Source: Cytophagales bacterium (GTDB lineage: Bacteria > Bacteroidota > Bacteroidia > Cytophagales > Cyclobacteriaceae). From it: 46,301 nt of DNA. The stretch spans positions 1-46,301 of the forward strand of contig DAHVFH010000187.1 of NCBI GenBank assembly GCA_027317105.1. The letters run 5' to 3'. The notes below the pieces were generated by a model. It searched no databases. It was given only the letters and a program-made list of their open reading frames with translations, and was not told where the DNA came from. Positions 35,719 to 45,743 of the stretch are shown here, piece by piece. The stretch's first letter is position 1. The number at the start of each line of letters is the position of its first letter. A program made the translations under genes and the position numbers.

Positions 35719-35745
35719 GGCCTGAAAACCATCAAAGAATTATCC

Positions 35746-36429
35746 CTACGGTTGCGTTTTGATCAGCTGAAAAATTCCCTCTGTCGCGATTTGCAATCCA
35801 ACGCAGAAAATCAAAAAGGCCATTAGGCGGTTGATTATTTTTTCATTTCGTGAACCCACAAAGTTGATGAACCTGCTTGCGTTGACGAAGAAGATGAAAA
35901 TGAGGACACAGATGACAAGGATGGAGGCCAGTAGTGCTCCGGTGTTAAGAAAATATTGTGTCAAATCGGTCGCTTCGGCATGGGCACTTAAAGTAAAAAG
36001 TACGGCAATAGTGCCCGCCCCTGTCGTCATCGGGAAGGTAATTGGATAAAAGAGTTTATCGTCCACACTGTTGGTTTTGTTTTCTTCGCCTGCATCTGTT
36101 GATTTTTTTTCCGGTTTATCCGATTTGTCGGAAGAGAGGAATTCCCAACCAATTTTACAGATCATGATGCCCCCGGCCAATTGAATAATGGCCACCGATA
36201 ACCCAAACAATTCCAGCACCCAATGGCCTGTGAATAAGGTGACCACACAAATACTAAAAGCAAAGAGCGAAACTTTTTTCACCACCCTTCTTCTTTCCCT
36301 CGATGAAAGTTCAGAAAAGTAGGGGTTTACGATAAAGGCCGTGCCAATGGGATTAACCACAGGAAACAAGGCGATAAAGCCCAGAAAAAAGGAATGGACA
36401 AAAGAGTGAAAGTAGATCGTCATGTGCAA
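35746..36429 (-). CDS. MarC family integral membrane protein
   Basis: This 227-residue protein has six predicted membrane segments. FIALFPVVNPIGTAFIVNPY near the N terminus and ITFPMTTGAGTIAVLFTLSA in the middle are the two related half-motifs of the MarC (UPF0056) family. A hydrophilic loop (SDKSDKPEKKSTDAGEENK) is longer than in many members. Transport function has been suggested for the family but is not established; despite the name it is not proven to act in drug resistance. It is transcribed away from the antiporter gene, with a 127-base divergent region. An alternative start lies two codons in (36423). Confidence 0.9.
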   Translation of the reverse strand: MHMTIYFHSFVHSFFLGFIALFPVVNPIGTAFIVNPYFSELSSRERRRVVKKVSLFAFSICVVTLFTGHWVLELFGLSVAIIQLAGGIMICKIGWEFLSSDKSDKPEKKSTDAGEENKTNSVDDKLFYPITFPMTTGAGTIAVLFTLSAHAEATDLTQYFLNTGALLASILVICVLIFIFFVNASRFINFVGSRNEKIINRLMAFLIFCVGLQIATEGIFQLIKTQP

Positions 36430-36556
36430 TTCGCTTGGAAATGAGAAGAATGCCCGCTAAAATTATAACAAAGCAGTTACAAAGCAAGCGAATGCCTTAT
36501 CTTGCAGTATTCTTTTTTGGATTTTCCAATTTAACATTTCAATATACTTTCCGACA

Positions 36557-37819
36557 ATGAACAGCTATTTTATTTTGATTGCACTCATGGGGCTTGCCGC
36601 GGGATTTGCGTACATCAATCATAAGTTTATTAAGATGCCTTTTGTCATCGGCCTGTTTTTTCTCTCTACCATCCTTTCGCTGGTCGTTCTTTTCAGTCAT
36701 GCATGGGACGTCTCCCATTTTGAGCATCTTAAAAAGATCATCATGACTACTGATTTGAGCAAATTCATTCTTGAGATCATGCTAGGCTTTCTCCTTTTTG
36801 CTGGCTCCTTACACACTTCCTGGGGTGGCATTAAATCTCAGCTCAAACCCGTCACCTTATTTTCCGTACTCGGAGTAATTTTCTCCACCGCAATTATCGG
36901 TGGCCTTTTCTATGAGGTGTGCATTTTGGTCGGGTATCCTGTTGATTTTATTTACTGTTTAGTCTTCGGTGCCATTATTTCACCCACAGATCCCATTGCC
37001 GTGATTGGAATCTTAACAAAAGCAAATGTCTCCAAGAAGATTGAAGCCACCATTGTGGGTGAATCTTTATTTAATGACGGGGTGGGCGTAGTGCTTTTTA
37101 TTTCCCTGTTAGAAATCGTACAGTCGGGGAGCAATTCAATTAATTTTTTTCACTTTAGTACTTTATTTGTACAAGAGGCAATTGGCGGAATAATTTTTGG
37201 GTTAGCCCTTGGGTATCTTCTTCATCAACTTTTGAGGTCTATCGACAATTATGAAACCGAAGTGCTGCTCACCATTGCTTTTGTAATGATCGGCTACTCG
37301 CTGTGCTTTTATTTTCATATATCAGGAGCACTCGCAATGGTGATGATGGGACTGCTTGTTGGCAATTTCAATACCGAAAAGGCGATGAGCGACACCACGG
37401 CACAATATGTGCGAAAGTTTTGGGGCCTTGTCGATGTAATCCTAAACGCCATCCTTTTTGTTTCCATTGCCTTCGTCATCGTTATGCTTGACTTCAAATC
37501 CGGTTATGTGCTCATCGGCATTTCGTCCATCTTCATTGCGCTCCTTGCTCGGGCAATTATCATTTATTCAATTTGTTTTGTCCTCCCCCGCACTACCAAT
37601 CTTGCCCGCAAGGAAGCTAGGCTTGTGGTATGGGGTGGCCTTCGAGGTGGCCTGTCAATAGCCTTGGTGCTCTCACTGCCGGAAAGCGAGGTCAAACCAA
37701 TCCTGATGATTGCTACCTACGCGTGTGTGGTCTTCAGTATTCTGGTTCAAGGTCTCACGATTGAAAGAATGGCCAAGGCGATTTCTTCAAATCAACCGGA
37801 AATAAAAACGGTTGATTAA
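36557..37819 (+). CDS. Na+/H+ antiporter, CPA1 (NhaP-type)
   Basis: This 420-residue protein has about 12 membrane helices. The ion-binding signature GAIISPTDPIAVIGIL and the following ATIVGESLFNDGVGVVLFI are the clearest CPA1 marks; the ND pair in SLFNDG carries the cation. RLVVWGGLRGGLSIALVLSL is the conserved C-terminal helix. It exchanges cytoplasmic sodium for protons and controls pH and salt balance. It lacks the long cytoplasmic tail of eukaryotic NHEs. The gene ends convergently with DUF389, sharing 4 bases. Confidence 0.93.
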   Translation: MNSYFILIALMGLAAGFAYINHKFIKMPFVIGLFFLSTILSLVVLFSHAWDVSHFEHLKKIIMTTDLSKFILEIMLGFLLFAGSLHTSWGGIKSQLKPVTLFSVLGVIFSTAIIGGLFYEVCILVGYPVDFIYCLVFGAIISPTDPIAVIGILTKANVSKKIEATIVGESLFNDGVGVVLFISLLEIVQSGSNSINFFHFSTLFVQEAIGGIIFGLALGYLLHQLLRSIDNYETEVLLTIAFVMIGYSLCFYFHISGALAMVMMGLLVGNFNTEKAMSDTTAQYVRKFWGLVDVILNAILFVSIAFVIVMLDFKSGYVLIGISSIFIALLARAIIIYSICFVLPRTTNLARKEARLVVWGGLRGGLSIALVLSLPESEVKPILMIATYACVVFSILVQGLTIERMAKAISSNQPEIKTVD

Positions 37820-39117
37820 TCCTTAAAGTAAATCACTAAGTCTTTGGTGTCCAGCCTGACTTTAAGCCAGTTTTCAATTCTTTTTCTGTCAGGTTTAGAA
37901 ACACGTTTGTTGGATTTAATGATAGCGATCCAAACTATTTTTTGAACCGAGTCAGCCTGGCTTATTCCTTTTTGCAAAATAGAAGATTCGAACGAAGGCA
38001 GTTGGGCTCTCAGTTCTTTGTAAATCTGTTTTCCAATTCGGGTTTGTGCACTCATACTATCCACTTTTATTTCTAACAGCCGGATTTGTTTCTCGCGCGC
38101 TGTTAAAGCAGCATTCAACTGATTCATTTGGGCATCGTCCTTTTTTGCATTCAGGTAGGCAAACCCTTGCTGAATTTTCAAGGTGGCTTTCTCCAAATTG
38201 TAATGAGGCAATTTGCTTTTCAAACGAGCCACCTCTTTTTCTTCAATAAATTCACCACCATAGGTAAGGGTAATGGATTTGGTTTTTAAATCAATGTTCT
38301 TTTGCAATAGGTAATCATTGGGGAAAACTGCTTCGTTAGCAATAAATCGATCAGCGCGTTCTTGAAAACGGTCTTGTTGAACAATATCGTAGGCAAAATA
38401 GATACTGGGCAACAACGTGAGGATGACTACCCCCCAAACAATTTGTTTGGCTTTCGCCTCATCCTTTGCTTCCGGCAATTTCTTAAGTGGAAATTTCAGC
38501 ACACGGGCCGTCAGCAAAGTAGCCAAGGCAATAAAGACTGTATTGATGAGGAACAAGTAGAACGAACCAAAAAAGTAATTGAATTTTAAGGTGGCCAATC
38601 CATAGCCCGCTGTGCAGAGCGGAGGCATCAGTGCAGTGGCAATGGCTACGCCCGGAAGCACATTGCCTTTTTGCCGAGAGGTAATGGCAAGTATTCCGGC
38701 TAGGCCGCCAAACAAAGCAATCAACACATCATACACATTGGGCGAAGTCCTAGCCAGAATTTCGGAATGTGCTTCGTTGAGTGGTGAAATCAGAAAGTAA
38801 ATTGTGGAGGTGGCAAGGCTCACCCCCGCAGCAAATAAGTAATTGAAAGTCGCTTTTTTTAATAAGTTAACATCGTTTATCGCCATGCCCAGCCCAAGGC
38901 CAATGATCGGGCCCATGAGCGGAGACACCAGCATAGCACCTATGATGACGGCCGTTGAGTTTACGTTCAGCCCAAGGGAGGCAATAAAAATTGCGAAAAC
39001 TAAAATCCAAAGGTTGGTCCCCTTGAAGGCTACTCCCTTTTCAATGTTTTCGATTACAACATAAATGTCTTCCTTCTCGTCTTTTAACTTGAAGTGGTCA
39101 AGTAAGTTAATATTCAT
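37816..39117 (-). CDS. DUF389 (TIGR00341 family) membrane protein
   Basis: The N-terminal half carries the family signature: ASLGLNVNSTAVIIGAMLVS, PLMGPIIGLGLGMAINDV, and ALMPPLCTAGYGLA, spread over about six membrane segments. The C-terminal 200 residues are soluble and partly coiled-coil (NAALTAREKQIRLLEIKVDS), which is longer than in the simplest members. The molecular function is unknown; transport or sensing has been proposed. It converges with the antiporter gene and diverges from the multihaem cytochrome gene, with 153 bases between the two starts. Confidence 0.9.
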   Translation of the reverse strand: MNINLLDHFKLKDEKEDIYVVIENIEKGVAFKGTNLWILVFAIFIASLGLNVNSTAVIIGAMLVSPLMGPIIGLGLGMAINDVNLLKKATFNYLFAAGVSLATSTIYFLISPLNEAHSEILARTSPNVYDVLIALFGGLAGILAITSRQKGNVLPGVAIATALMPPLCTAGYGLATLKFNYFFGSFYLFLINTVFIALATLLTARVLKFPLKKLPEAKDEAKAKQIVWGVVILTLLPSIYFAYDIVQQDRFQERADRFIANEAVFPNDYLLQKNIDLKTKSITLTYGGEFIEEKEVARLKSKLPHYNLEKATLKIQQGFAYLNAKKDDAQMNQLNAALTAREKQIRLLEIKVDSMSAQTRIGKQIYKELRAQLPSFESSILQKGISQADSVQKIVWIAIIKSNKRVSKPDRKRIENWLKVRLDTKDLVIYFKD

Positions 39118-39270
39118 AAAACGATTCTATTTTTTTCCACGGAAAGTCGAAGGTAACAAATTATTGACACCCCAATTTTACAATTTTGACTTGACGATGC
39201 CTTTCCAGACTAATTCATTAACTTACAAATATGGAAGAGTAACTATCGGGTATAACGGATCACCACCACC

Positions 39271-41829
39271 ATGATCAAGAAAAAAATTTTAATGCTTTGT
39301 GTTTTTAGCGCGCTACTTATAATAGGGGTAATGGTGGTGTCCAGTTTTACAACAAACCCTCCGATAACTACCAACAAAAAAATAAGCAATGCCCAAGTAT
39401 GCCCCCACTTAGCGGGAATTGACACCACCAACATGGTATTCCCCAATCCGGCAAAAAACAACTGCGTGTCGTGCCATCGGGGGATTGAGCTCATACGGGA
39501 TCCAAAATCTGGGATGATGCAAAAAATTTATCAGGTAGCCGATATGGTTGGGTTTAAAGATAACGAGTGTATTGTTTGCCATGGAGGCAATCCAAAATCG
39601 CTCGACAAGCTTACGGCACATCGTGGAAGTATTGACGCATTAAAAGCAACCCACGGGCCAGAGGAGTTTTACCCCGACCCGGCCAGCGTGTGGATCAACG
39701 ACAAAACATGTGGGATGTGCCATCAAGAACAAGTAAGCACCCAATTTACTTCCCTCATGTTTACCGAGGCAGGAAAAATACAAGGGACAACCTGGGGTTT
39801 CGGTGGAATTCAAGGCTATAACCATGATGTGGCAAACCTGCCCGTAAAAGAATTGGAAGCGCATAGACGATTGGGAACTGACGTTTACAAAAAATATATG
39901 GCTGAACTGAAGGCCGCAGAACCACAAGTATTCCCAAAAAAAATGAAAGGGTTACCCAAAGCGCCTACGGCTAAAGAGGTCGATGAAAATCCTGCCTTGG
40001 CAGTTTACACGTACTTGCGGGCCGATTGCCAGCGATGTCATACAGGCGTAAAAGGGCAAAACGAAGATGGCGATTTTCGGGGAACAGGTTGTGGTTCATG
40101 TCATATTCCTTATTCGAACAAAGGGTTATACGAAGGCAACGATCCGACCATCAACAAAAATGAAAAGGGAAAATTATTGGTTCATTCTATTCAGGCCAGT
40201 CGTGATGCGCCCGTAAAAGTTCACGGCATTTCTTATACGGGCATTCCTACTAAAACGTGTACGGCCTGCCATAATAGAGGAAGAAGGATTGGGGTCTCCT
40301 ACGAAGGCTTAATGGAAAGTTCTTATACCTCGCCCTTTATGAGCAATGGCGGTGATCAAAAGCAAATCCATCAAAAAAATTACATTCACCTGCAGCCCGA
40401 TTTGCATTTGGCAAAAGGAATGGTCTGCCAAGACTGCCACACTTCAGGCGATATGCACAGCTTAGGCGATTTGTCGGGGGCCATACAAGGTGCTGTGGAA
40501 ATCGAATGCCAGGATTGCCACGGCACTCCTAAAAAGTATCCCTGGCAACTCCCCATTGGCTATGGCGATGAAATGGTAGGCACAGCCCCCAAAACGGGAG
40601 CGGCTCGTGGCATCAGCGACAGTGTGGCAAAATATTTACACAAAGGATGGGTGGCACCCAAGCACGATGGGTATTTGATTTCCAGTCGTGGCAACCCGAT
40701 GCCTCACATCGTGAAGAACGGAAATGAAGTGATCCTCTTCTCAGCCGGAGGTAAGGATATTCCGCTACAACCTTTAAAAAAATTGACCGATGAAAATAAA
40801 TTGAGCTTAAATGCGAAAGTGGCAATGGCACAAGTAGGTATCCACATCGATAAGATGGAGTGCTATGCCTGCCACGCCACGTGGGCGCCCCAATGTTACG
40901 GTTGCCACATCAATATCGATTATACAAAAGCGGAATTGCGCACCGATTGGGTAGAGGTAGCGAAGCATCCAAATAAACAGGGGCAAACCATTGATGCAGT
41001 TTCCAATTCTCCACTTTCAAGTAAAGACATTAAGAAAATAAAAGCCTTTCTAATACGGGGCGATTTGCATGAAGAGCGCAGTTTCTTGCGTTGGGAAGAT
41101 CCTCCTCTTGTTGTGAATGGAGAACATCGTGTTTCGCCTGCTGTCCCTGGCTGCCAAACTACGGTGACCGTAAAAGGCCAGGACGGAAAAGTAAAATTAC
41201 TGAATCACATCTTTAAAATCCCCAATGTAGAAGGCGCAGGTACAGAAGGGCAATTGGCTATTGATATCGCCCCACTTAATCCGCACACAACTCAAAAAGT
41301 GGCGCGCAGCTGCGAGAGTTGTCATACCAATCCGAAGTCCATGGGCTTTGGCATCCAGGAAGGAAAACTCTATTACGATCCAAGCAAAGATTTTGTCATG
41401 GATCTATTGGATGCCACCGGTCGGCCCATCGCGCAACAAGTAGATACTCAATTCAATGCCATTCCAAATTTAAAAATGGACTGGAGCCGGTTTTTAGATG
41501 ACAGTTTGCGCCAATTGCAAACCGTAGGCCACCATTTCTCTGGTTCGAGACCTTTGAATGCCAACGAGCTCACCAAACTCGACCGCAGAGGAGTTTGCTT
41601 ATCCTGCCACCAGACTGTTCCCAAAAAAGATTTAGCTAGCAATCTATTAAGTCATGTAGCTAAGTATGGTAATATTAAAATCGACAATGAAGAGCATCGT
41701 GGAATTTTAAATAAGTCGATTCGCATCAGTGCCTGGGCCCAAGTGCTTTCTGCGTTTTCATTCATAATTCTTTCAACCTATTTTGGTTTTCGATACTATA
41801 AGCGTAAAAAAAAGAAAAGAGACATCTGA
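39271..41829 (+). CDS. 12-haem c-type cytochrome, membrane anchored
   Basis: This 852-residue protein contains twelve CxxCH haem c sites: CVSCH (Cys65), CIVCH, CGMCH, CQRCH, CGSCH, CTACH, CQDCH twice, CYACH, CYGCH, CESCH and CLSCH (near residue 776). An N-terminal hydrophobic signal or anchor (ILMLCVFSALLIIGVMVVSS) and a C-terminal helix (VLSAFSFIILSTYFGFRYY) followed by a very basic tail (KRKKKKRD) place the haem domain in the periplasm, fixed to the inner membrane. It should carry or transfer electrons. A reductase function is possible, but I cannot match it to nitrite, hydroxylamine or tetrathionate reductases by eye. The PQQ dehydrogenase gene lies nearby on the other strand. Confidence 0.92.
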   Translation: MIKKKILMLCVFSALLIIGVMVVSSFTTNPPITTNKKISNAQVCPHLAGIDTTNMVFPNPAKNNCVSCHRGIELIRDPKSGMMQKIYQVADMVGFKDNECIVCHGGNPKSLDKLTAHRGSIDALKATHGPEEFYPDPASVWINDKTCGMCHQEQVSTQFTSLMFTEAGKIQGTTWGFGGIQGYNHDVANLPVKELEAHRRLGTDVYKKYMAELKAAEPQVFPKKMKGLPKAPTAKEVDENPALAVYTYLRADCQRCHTGVKGQNEDGDFRGTGCGSCHIPYSNKGLYEGNDPTINKNEKGKLLVHSIQASRDAPVKVHGISYTGIPTKTCTACHNRGRRIGVSYEGLMESSYTSPFMSNGGDQKQIHQKNYIHLQPDLHLAKGMVCQDCHTSGDMHSLGDLSGAIQGAVEIECQDCHGTPKKYPWQLPIGYGDEMVGTAPKTGAARGISDSVAKYLHKGWVAPKHDGYLISSRGNPMPHIVKNGNEVILFSAGGKDIPLQPLKKLTDENKLSLNAKVAMAQVGIHIDKMECYACHATWAPQCYGCHINIDYTKAELRTDWVEVAKHPNKQGQTIDAVSNSPLSSKDIKKIKAFLIRGDLHEERSFLRWEDPPLVVNGEHRVSPAVPGCQTTVTVKGQDGKVKLLNHIFKIPNVEGAGTEGQLAIDIAPLNPHTTQKVARSCESCHTNPKSMGFGIQEGKLYYDPSKDFVMDLLDATGRPIAQQVDTQFNAIPNLKMDWSRFLDDSLRQLQTVGHHFSGSRPLNANELTKLDRRGVCLSCHQTVPKKDLASNLLSHVAKYGNIKIDNEEHRGILNKSIRISAWAQVLSAFSFIILSTYFGFRYYKRKKKKRDI

Positions 41830-41844
41830 CAGGAATTACGACTT

Positions 41845-42105
41845 TTGCTTATAATAGAGTTCAAAGTAAATTCCATTAAATCAAAAAAAACCTTAACCTT
41901 AAGAAGTGTAATAATCCTTGCCGCCCTTAGTATTGTGGGTATTACCATAACCCAGATTTATTGGGTTCGGAAAGTATTTGACTTAAAAGAAAACCAATTC
42001 AATCGCGATGTGCAGTCGGCCTTACGATCCGTAGCCGATCGACTCTACGAAATCAACGAAAAAAAAATAGGCGCACTGCTCCTTTATAATGGAAAGTTCA
42101 GCTGA
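41845..42105 (+). pseudogene. N-terminal stub of a sensor histidine kinase
   Basis: The frame starts at a TTG (no ATG is present) and gives 86 residues: a basic segment, one membrane helix (SVIILAALSIVGITITQIYW) and then VRKVFDLKENQFNRDVQSAL and RSVADRLYEIN. That is the usual beginning of Bacteroidota two-component histidine kinases, whose proteins run to about 450-600 residues. The frame then ends in TGA after 15 unrelated residues, and the convergent PQQ dehydrogenase gene follows 12 bases later. The sensor loop, HAMP or PAS, DHp and ATPase parts are missing, so it is a truncated pseudogene. Confidence 0.7.
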
Positions 42106-42117
42106 CCTGAGAACCTA

Positions 42118-44328
42118 TCATTTGCCAGGAAGTGCAAAAGCCACATAATCATCCCCAGACTTACTACCGATTTTTCCACCACCGCAAGCAATCACCACGT
42201 ATTGTTTGCCATTGATCGAGTAGGTCGCAGGCGTGGCATATCCTGCTGCCGGCAATTGATATTCCCATAGCACTTTACCGGTTGATTTATCGAAGGCGCG
42301 AATCTTTTCATCTTTGGTAGCCGCAATGAACACAAGGCCACCTTTTGTCACCAAGGGGCCACCGTAGTTTTCTGTACCTGTGGCCGGAATTCCTTTTGCT
42401 TTAAGTTCGGGATATTCTCCAAGCGTCACCTTCCATAATAATTTTCCGCTGTTCAGATCAACAGCATTCAATGTTCCCCACGGTGGTGTAATGCCTGGAT
42501 ATCCGTTCTTATCTAAAAAACGGTTGTAGCCCGTCATCGCATACGGCACTTCGTCCATAATTGATTTTGTTGATGAACCAGAGTGAGCATCGGCAACAGG
42601 TTCTTTAGAAAGTATTTTGTTATTTGCTACGCCTTGTCCTTTTTCAGAGGTGTTGAGGAGAAAGGCAAGCAACGCTTCTTTATCAGTTCCTTTAATTTGT
42701 TTAAAGGCGGGCATCATATTCTTTCCGTTCTCTATGATTTTCCAGACTTGATCGGTTTTGTATTTTATATTCAATCCAACTAATGATGGAAAAGAACTGC
42801 CGTTGCCTTTCATTTCAGGGCCATGGCAAGCTAAACAATATTTTCCGTATTGAACTTTCCCCATTCCTTTTAAAGAACGATCACCATCGTTTTTAGGAAC
42901 ATCAATCATTGTTAATGACCACGGCAATTCCGTACTGTTAACATACAGGGTCCCCGATTCAGGATCGACCGCTGCTCCACCCCATTCGCCACCACCATCA
43001 AATCCAGGAAATATCCACACGCCTTCTTTGCTGGGTGGTGTAAACATCTTTCCGTATTTTATTTGATGGAATTTTGTCAGCATCTCCTCATATGTTTGTG
43101 GGTCAATATTGGAAACATCTTCTTCTTCAAATTTTTGCCGAGCGAAAGGCTCGGGCAGGGTAGGAATAGGCTGGGTAGGCCAGGCTTCTTCGCCCGGCAA
43201 ATCCGAAGTGGGCACGGGTCTTTCTTCAATTGGAAATAGGGGCTCCCCGGTTTCCCGGTTAAAAACAAAAATGTATCCATGCTTGGTAATCTGAGCCACA
43301 GCATCAATTTCCTTTCCGTTAATGTGAAGCGTTACCAAATTAGGATTGGCAGCCAAGTCCCGATCCCACAAATCATGATGAACAACCTGATAATGCCAAA
43401 GATACTTTCCGCTGGCAGCGTCCACCGCAATCAAAGAATTGCCAAATAAATTCTCCCCTTTTCGGATGCCACCATAAAAATCCCCTCCGATTGAGCCGGT
43501 AGGGACATAAACAATTCCTTTCTCTTCATCAAGGGACATGCCCGCCCAACTGTTGGCACCACCAAATTTCTTCCACGCCTCTTTGTCCTTCCAGGTTTCG
43601 TAACCTTTTTCACCCGGATGAGGAATGGTGTGAAACAGCCATTTCAATTGGCCTGTTCGAACATCGTAAGCCCGAATCGGACCAGGCGCGGCATCAGCAG
43701 ATTCTCCGACACGGTGACCGATGATGAATACATCTTTATAGATAATACCCGGTGAAGTGGAAGTAACAAATGAATTGAACGTACCCGGTTCGCGACCGAG
43801 ATTTTCTGTAAGATCAATGTAACCCTTTTTTCCAAAAGAAGTGATGAGCGTGCCATCTGAAACATTGACAGCATATATTTTCGAACCGGCACTATATAAA
43901 ATTCGTTTATCTGCACCTTTCTCATCCTGCCAATACACCACACCGCGGTTTACTTTGAAGAACGCATACTTATCATTATTGGCAGTAGGATTGACAGAGG
44001 CGGGGTCAAAAATCCATTTAGGAATTCCTTTATCCGCCTCCAAGGCAAAAAGTTTTAATCGCGGAGAGGTGCCATAAAGAATTCCTTCCACGATGATGGG
44101 ATTGCATTGGTTTTGAGAATGATTGTCTCTGTCTTTATCATTGGAACTGAAAGTCCAAGCTACTTCCAATTTCGAAACGTTTTCGGGTGTGATCTGATCG
44201 AGGGATGAATACCGGTTGCCTTCTTTTGAACCGGCATAGGTTTTCCATTCCTTATACGATTGAGAAGGTCGGTCACAGGAAATCAAAAAGATAGATACGA
44301 GGAACAATCCAGCGATAAACTTTTTCAT
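42118..44328 (-). CDS. PQQ-dependent dehydrogenase lipoprotein with inserted cytochrome c domain
   Basis: A 736-residue quinoprotein of the 8-bladed PQQ propeller family. The signal ends in FLISC (lipobox), followed by YKEWKTYAGSKEGNRYSSLD, the family opening. Repeats end in tryptophan-docking strands (SGKLLWKVTLGE, TGKVLWEYQLPA). Between blades, around residues 490-580, a cytochrome c domain is inserted with CLACH (about residue 497-501) and the axial methionine probably in NMMPAFKQIKG. It oxidises a sugar or alcohol in the periplasm and passes electrons through its own haem. The 12-haem cytochrome gene lies just beyond the histidine-kinase stub. The substrate is unknown; the glucose-dehydrogenase-like branch is most likely. 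Confidence 0.9.
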   Translation of the reverse strand: MKKFIAGLFLVSIFLISCDRPSQSYKEWKTYAGSKEGNRYSSLDQITPENVSKLEVAWTFSSNDKDRDNHSQNQCNPIIVEGILYGTSPRLKLFALEADKGIPKWIFDPASVNPTANNDKYAFFKVNRGVVYWQDEKGADKRILYSAGSKIYAVNVSDGTLITSFGKKGYIDLTENLGREPGTFNSFVTSTSPGIIYKDVFIIGHRVGESADAAPGPIRAYDVRTGQLKWLFHTIPHPGEKGYETWKDKEAWKKFGGANSWAGMSLDEEKGIVYVPTGSIGGDFYGGIRKGENLFGNSLIAVDAASGKYLWHYQVVHHDLWDRDLAANPNLVTLHINGKEIDAVAQITKHGYIFVFNRETGEPLFPIEERPVPTSDLPGEEAWPTQPIPTLPEPFARQKFEEEDVSNIDPQTYEEMLTKFHQIKYGKMFTPPSKEGVWIFPGFDGGGEWGGAAVDPESGTLYVNSTELPWSLTMIDVPKNDGDRSLKGMGKVQYGKYCLACHGPEMKGNGSSFPSLVGLNIKYKTDQVWKIIENGKNMMPAFKQIKGTDKEALLAFLLNTSEKGQGVANNKILSKEPVADAHSGSSTKSIMDEVPYAMTGYNRFLDKNGYPGITPPWGTLNAVDLNSGKLLWKVTLGEYPELKAKGIPATGTENYGGPLVTKGGLVFIAATKDEKIRAFDKSTGKVLWEYQLPAAGYATPATYSINGKQYVVIACGGGKIGSKSGDDYVAFALPGK

Positions 44329-44522
44329 GGGTCAATCAATTAAAGAAGAAAGTTAAAGTAAATGCACGCGAATGCAAATGAAATGAAATGGTAAAATACT
44401 ACGGAAGGTAGTCACTGGTTTTTAATGCGAAAAGATTGATTTTGACTAACCCCAGAAATAAGATTTTGGCTAGTTTTTAAAGCCAATAATTCATCCATGG
44501 GAAGAATGAATTCCCTATGCTC

Positions 44523-45743
44523 CTAATTCTTAAGCCACTGTTGTGGGTCAAGCGCTACAATGTTTTTGCGTACTTGAAAACGTAATTCTGAAATGCCATC
44601 AGGCGTTGAGAACACCCTGCCAATTTCCTCACCCGTAGAAACCTGTTGCCCTGTTTTCACAAAAACTTCTTTCAATCCACTATACACGGTAAAGTATTCA
44701 CCGTGGCTAAGGATTAAGGTATTACCCAATCCCTTGATAAACGCAACCCTGCGAACTTCGCCTTTAAAGACCGACCGCACAGGTTCGTTTTGTTTGGTTT
44801 GAATGTTCACCCCGTCATTTTGAATTTGAATACCTTTCAATACCGGATGCATTTGACGTCCAAATTTTTGCGAAATAAAACCAGATACAGGCCACGGAAA
44901 TTTACTTTTGTTTTCGGCAAATGAGGCCGAAAGGCTGGCCGATTCAAAGGCCGATTCTACTTCCTTCACCTTACTTTTCTTTCGATCACGAGCTTCACGC
45001 GCTGCCCGTTCCAATTCTTCTTTTACAATTTTGGCAATAAGATTATCGATTTCGGCCACCGCTTTTTTAGTCTCTTCAATTTCCCGCTTTAGCTTTCTTT
45101 CTTCCTTCACTAAGCTCCGGATCACATTGCGTTGCTTTTGTTTGAGATTGGTGAGCTTGTCGCTTTGTTTCAGTTCATCATTTAAAAGCTGTTGCTTTTC
45201 CTCACGTTTCGCTTCAGTACGCTTAACCTGGCTACCCAACAACACTTCTGTACGGGCAATGGCTTCCGTTTGCTCTTGCCGTGCTTTACTGTATTGCTCC
45301 ATGTATTTTAGACGCATAAGAAATTGATCAAACGACTCAGCAGAGAAAAGCAACATAAGTTTATCTGTTTTGCCACTTGCTTTTTGGGCTGCAAACAGCA
45401 TCGCTGCATATTCTTCTTTTAGTTTGCTGACATCTTTTTCTAAGGCCTCGATGATTTGATTGTCTTCATCTAAATCAGCATCAAGCAAGGCAATTTCACT
45501 TTCGATGGAGCTTACCAGAGACTCCTGTTGCTCGATGCGTCTGTTAAGGGCGGTAAGTTCTCCGATTGAATTTTTTTTCTCTTTGGAAGTTTCTTCTAAG
45601 ATTTTTTCGGTTTCGCCTATTCGTTCTAGATTCTGCTGCCGTTCTTTTTGAAGTTGTGCCTTACTATTATGCTGCGCGGTAACAAAAAAGGGAAGGAGGG
45701 AACAAATGGCAAATGATAAACCGATGTACTTACCTGCGATCAT
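44523..45743 (-). CDS. envC: murein hydrolase activator EnvC-like protein (degenerate M23/LytM)
   Basis: This 406-residue protein has a signal peptide (IGLSFAICSLLPFFVTAQ), a long coiled coil over roughly residues 25-260, and a C-terminal LytM/M23 domain starting FPWPVSGFISQKFGRQMHPV. The zinc motifs of active M23 peptidases are lost: HxxxD is replaced in QNDGVNI by Asn and Asn, and HxH is replaced by ELR in SELRFQV. So it should act like E. coli EnvC, as a periplasmic activator of amidases in cell separation rather than as an enzyme. It overlaps the DUF4292 gene by 14 bases, a pairing common in Bacteroidota. Confidence 0.92.
   Translation of the reverse strand: MIAGKYIGLSFAICSLLPFFVTAQHNSKAQLQKERQQNLERIGETEKILEETSKEKKNSIGELTALNRRIEQQESLVSSIESEIALLDADLDEDNQIIEALEKDVSKLKEEYAAMLFAAQKASGKTDKLMLLFSAESFDQFLMRLKYMEQYSKARQEQTEAIARTEVLLGSQVKRTEAKREEKQQLLNDELKQSDKLTNLKQKQRNVIRSLVKEERKLKREIEETKKAVAEIDNLIAKIVKEELERAAREARDRKKSKVKEVESAFESASLSASFAENKSKFPWPVSGFISQKFGRQMHPVLKGIQIQNDGVNIQTKQNEPVRSVFKGEVRRVAFIKGLGNTLILSHGEYFTVYSGLKEVFVKTGQQVSTGEEIGRVFSTPDGISELRFQVRKNIVALDPQQWLKN

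Noticed and set aside
44908..45327. 139-residue serine/arginine-rich plus-strand frame
   Set aside because: Low-complexity shadow of the Lys/Glu-rich coiled coil of envC.
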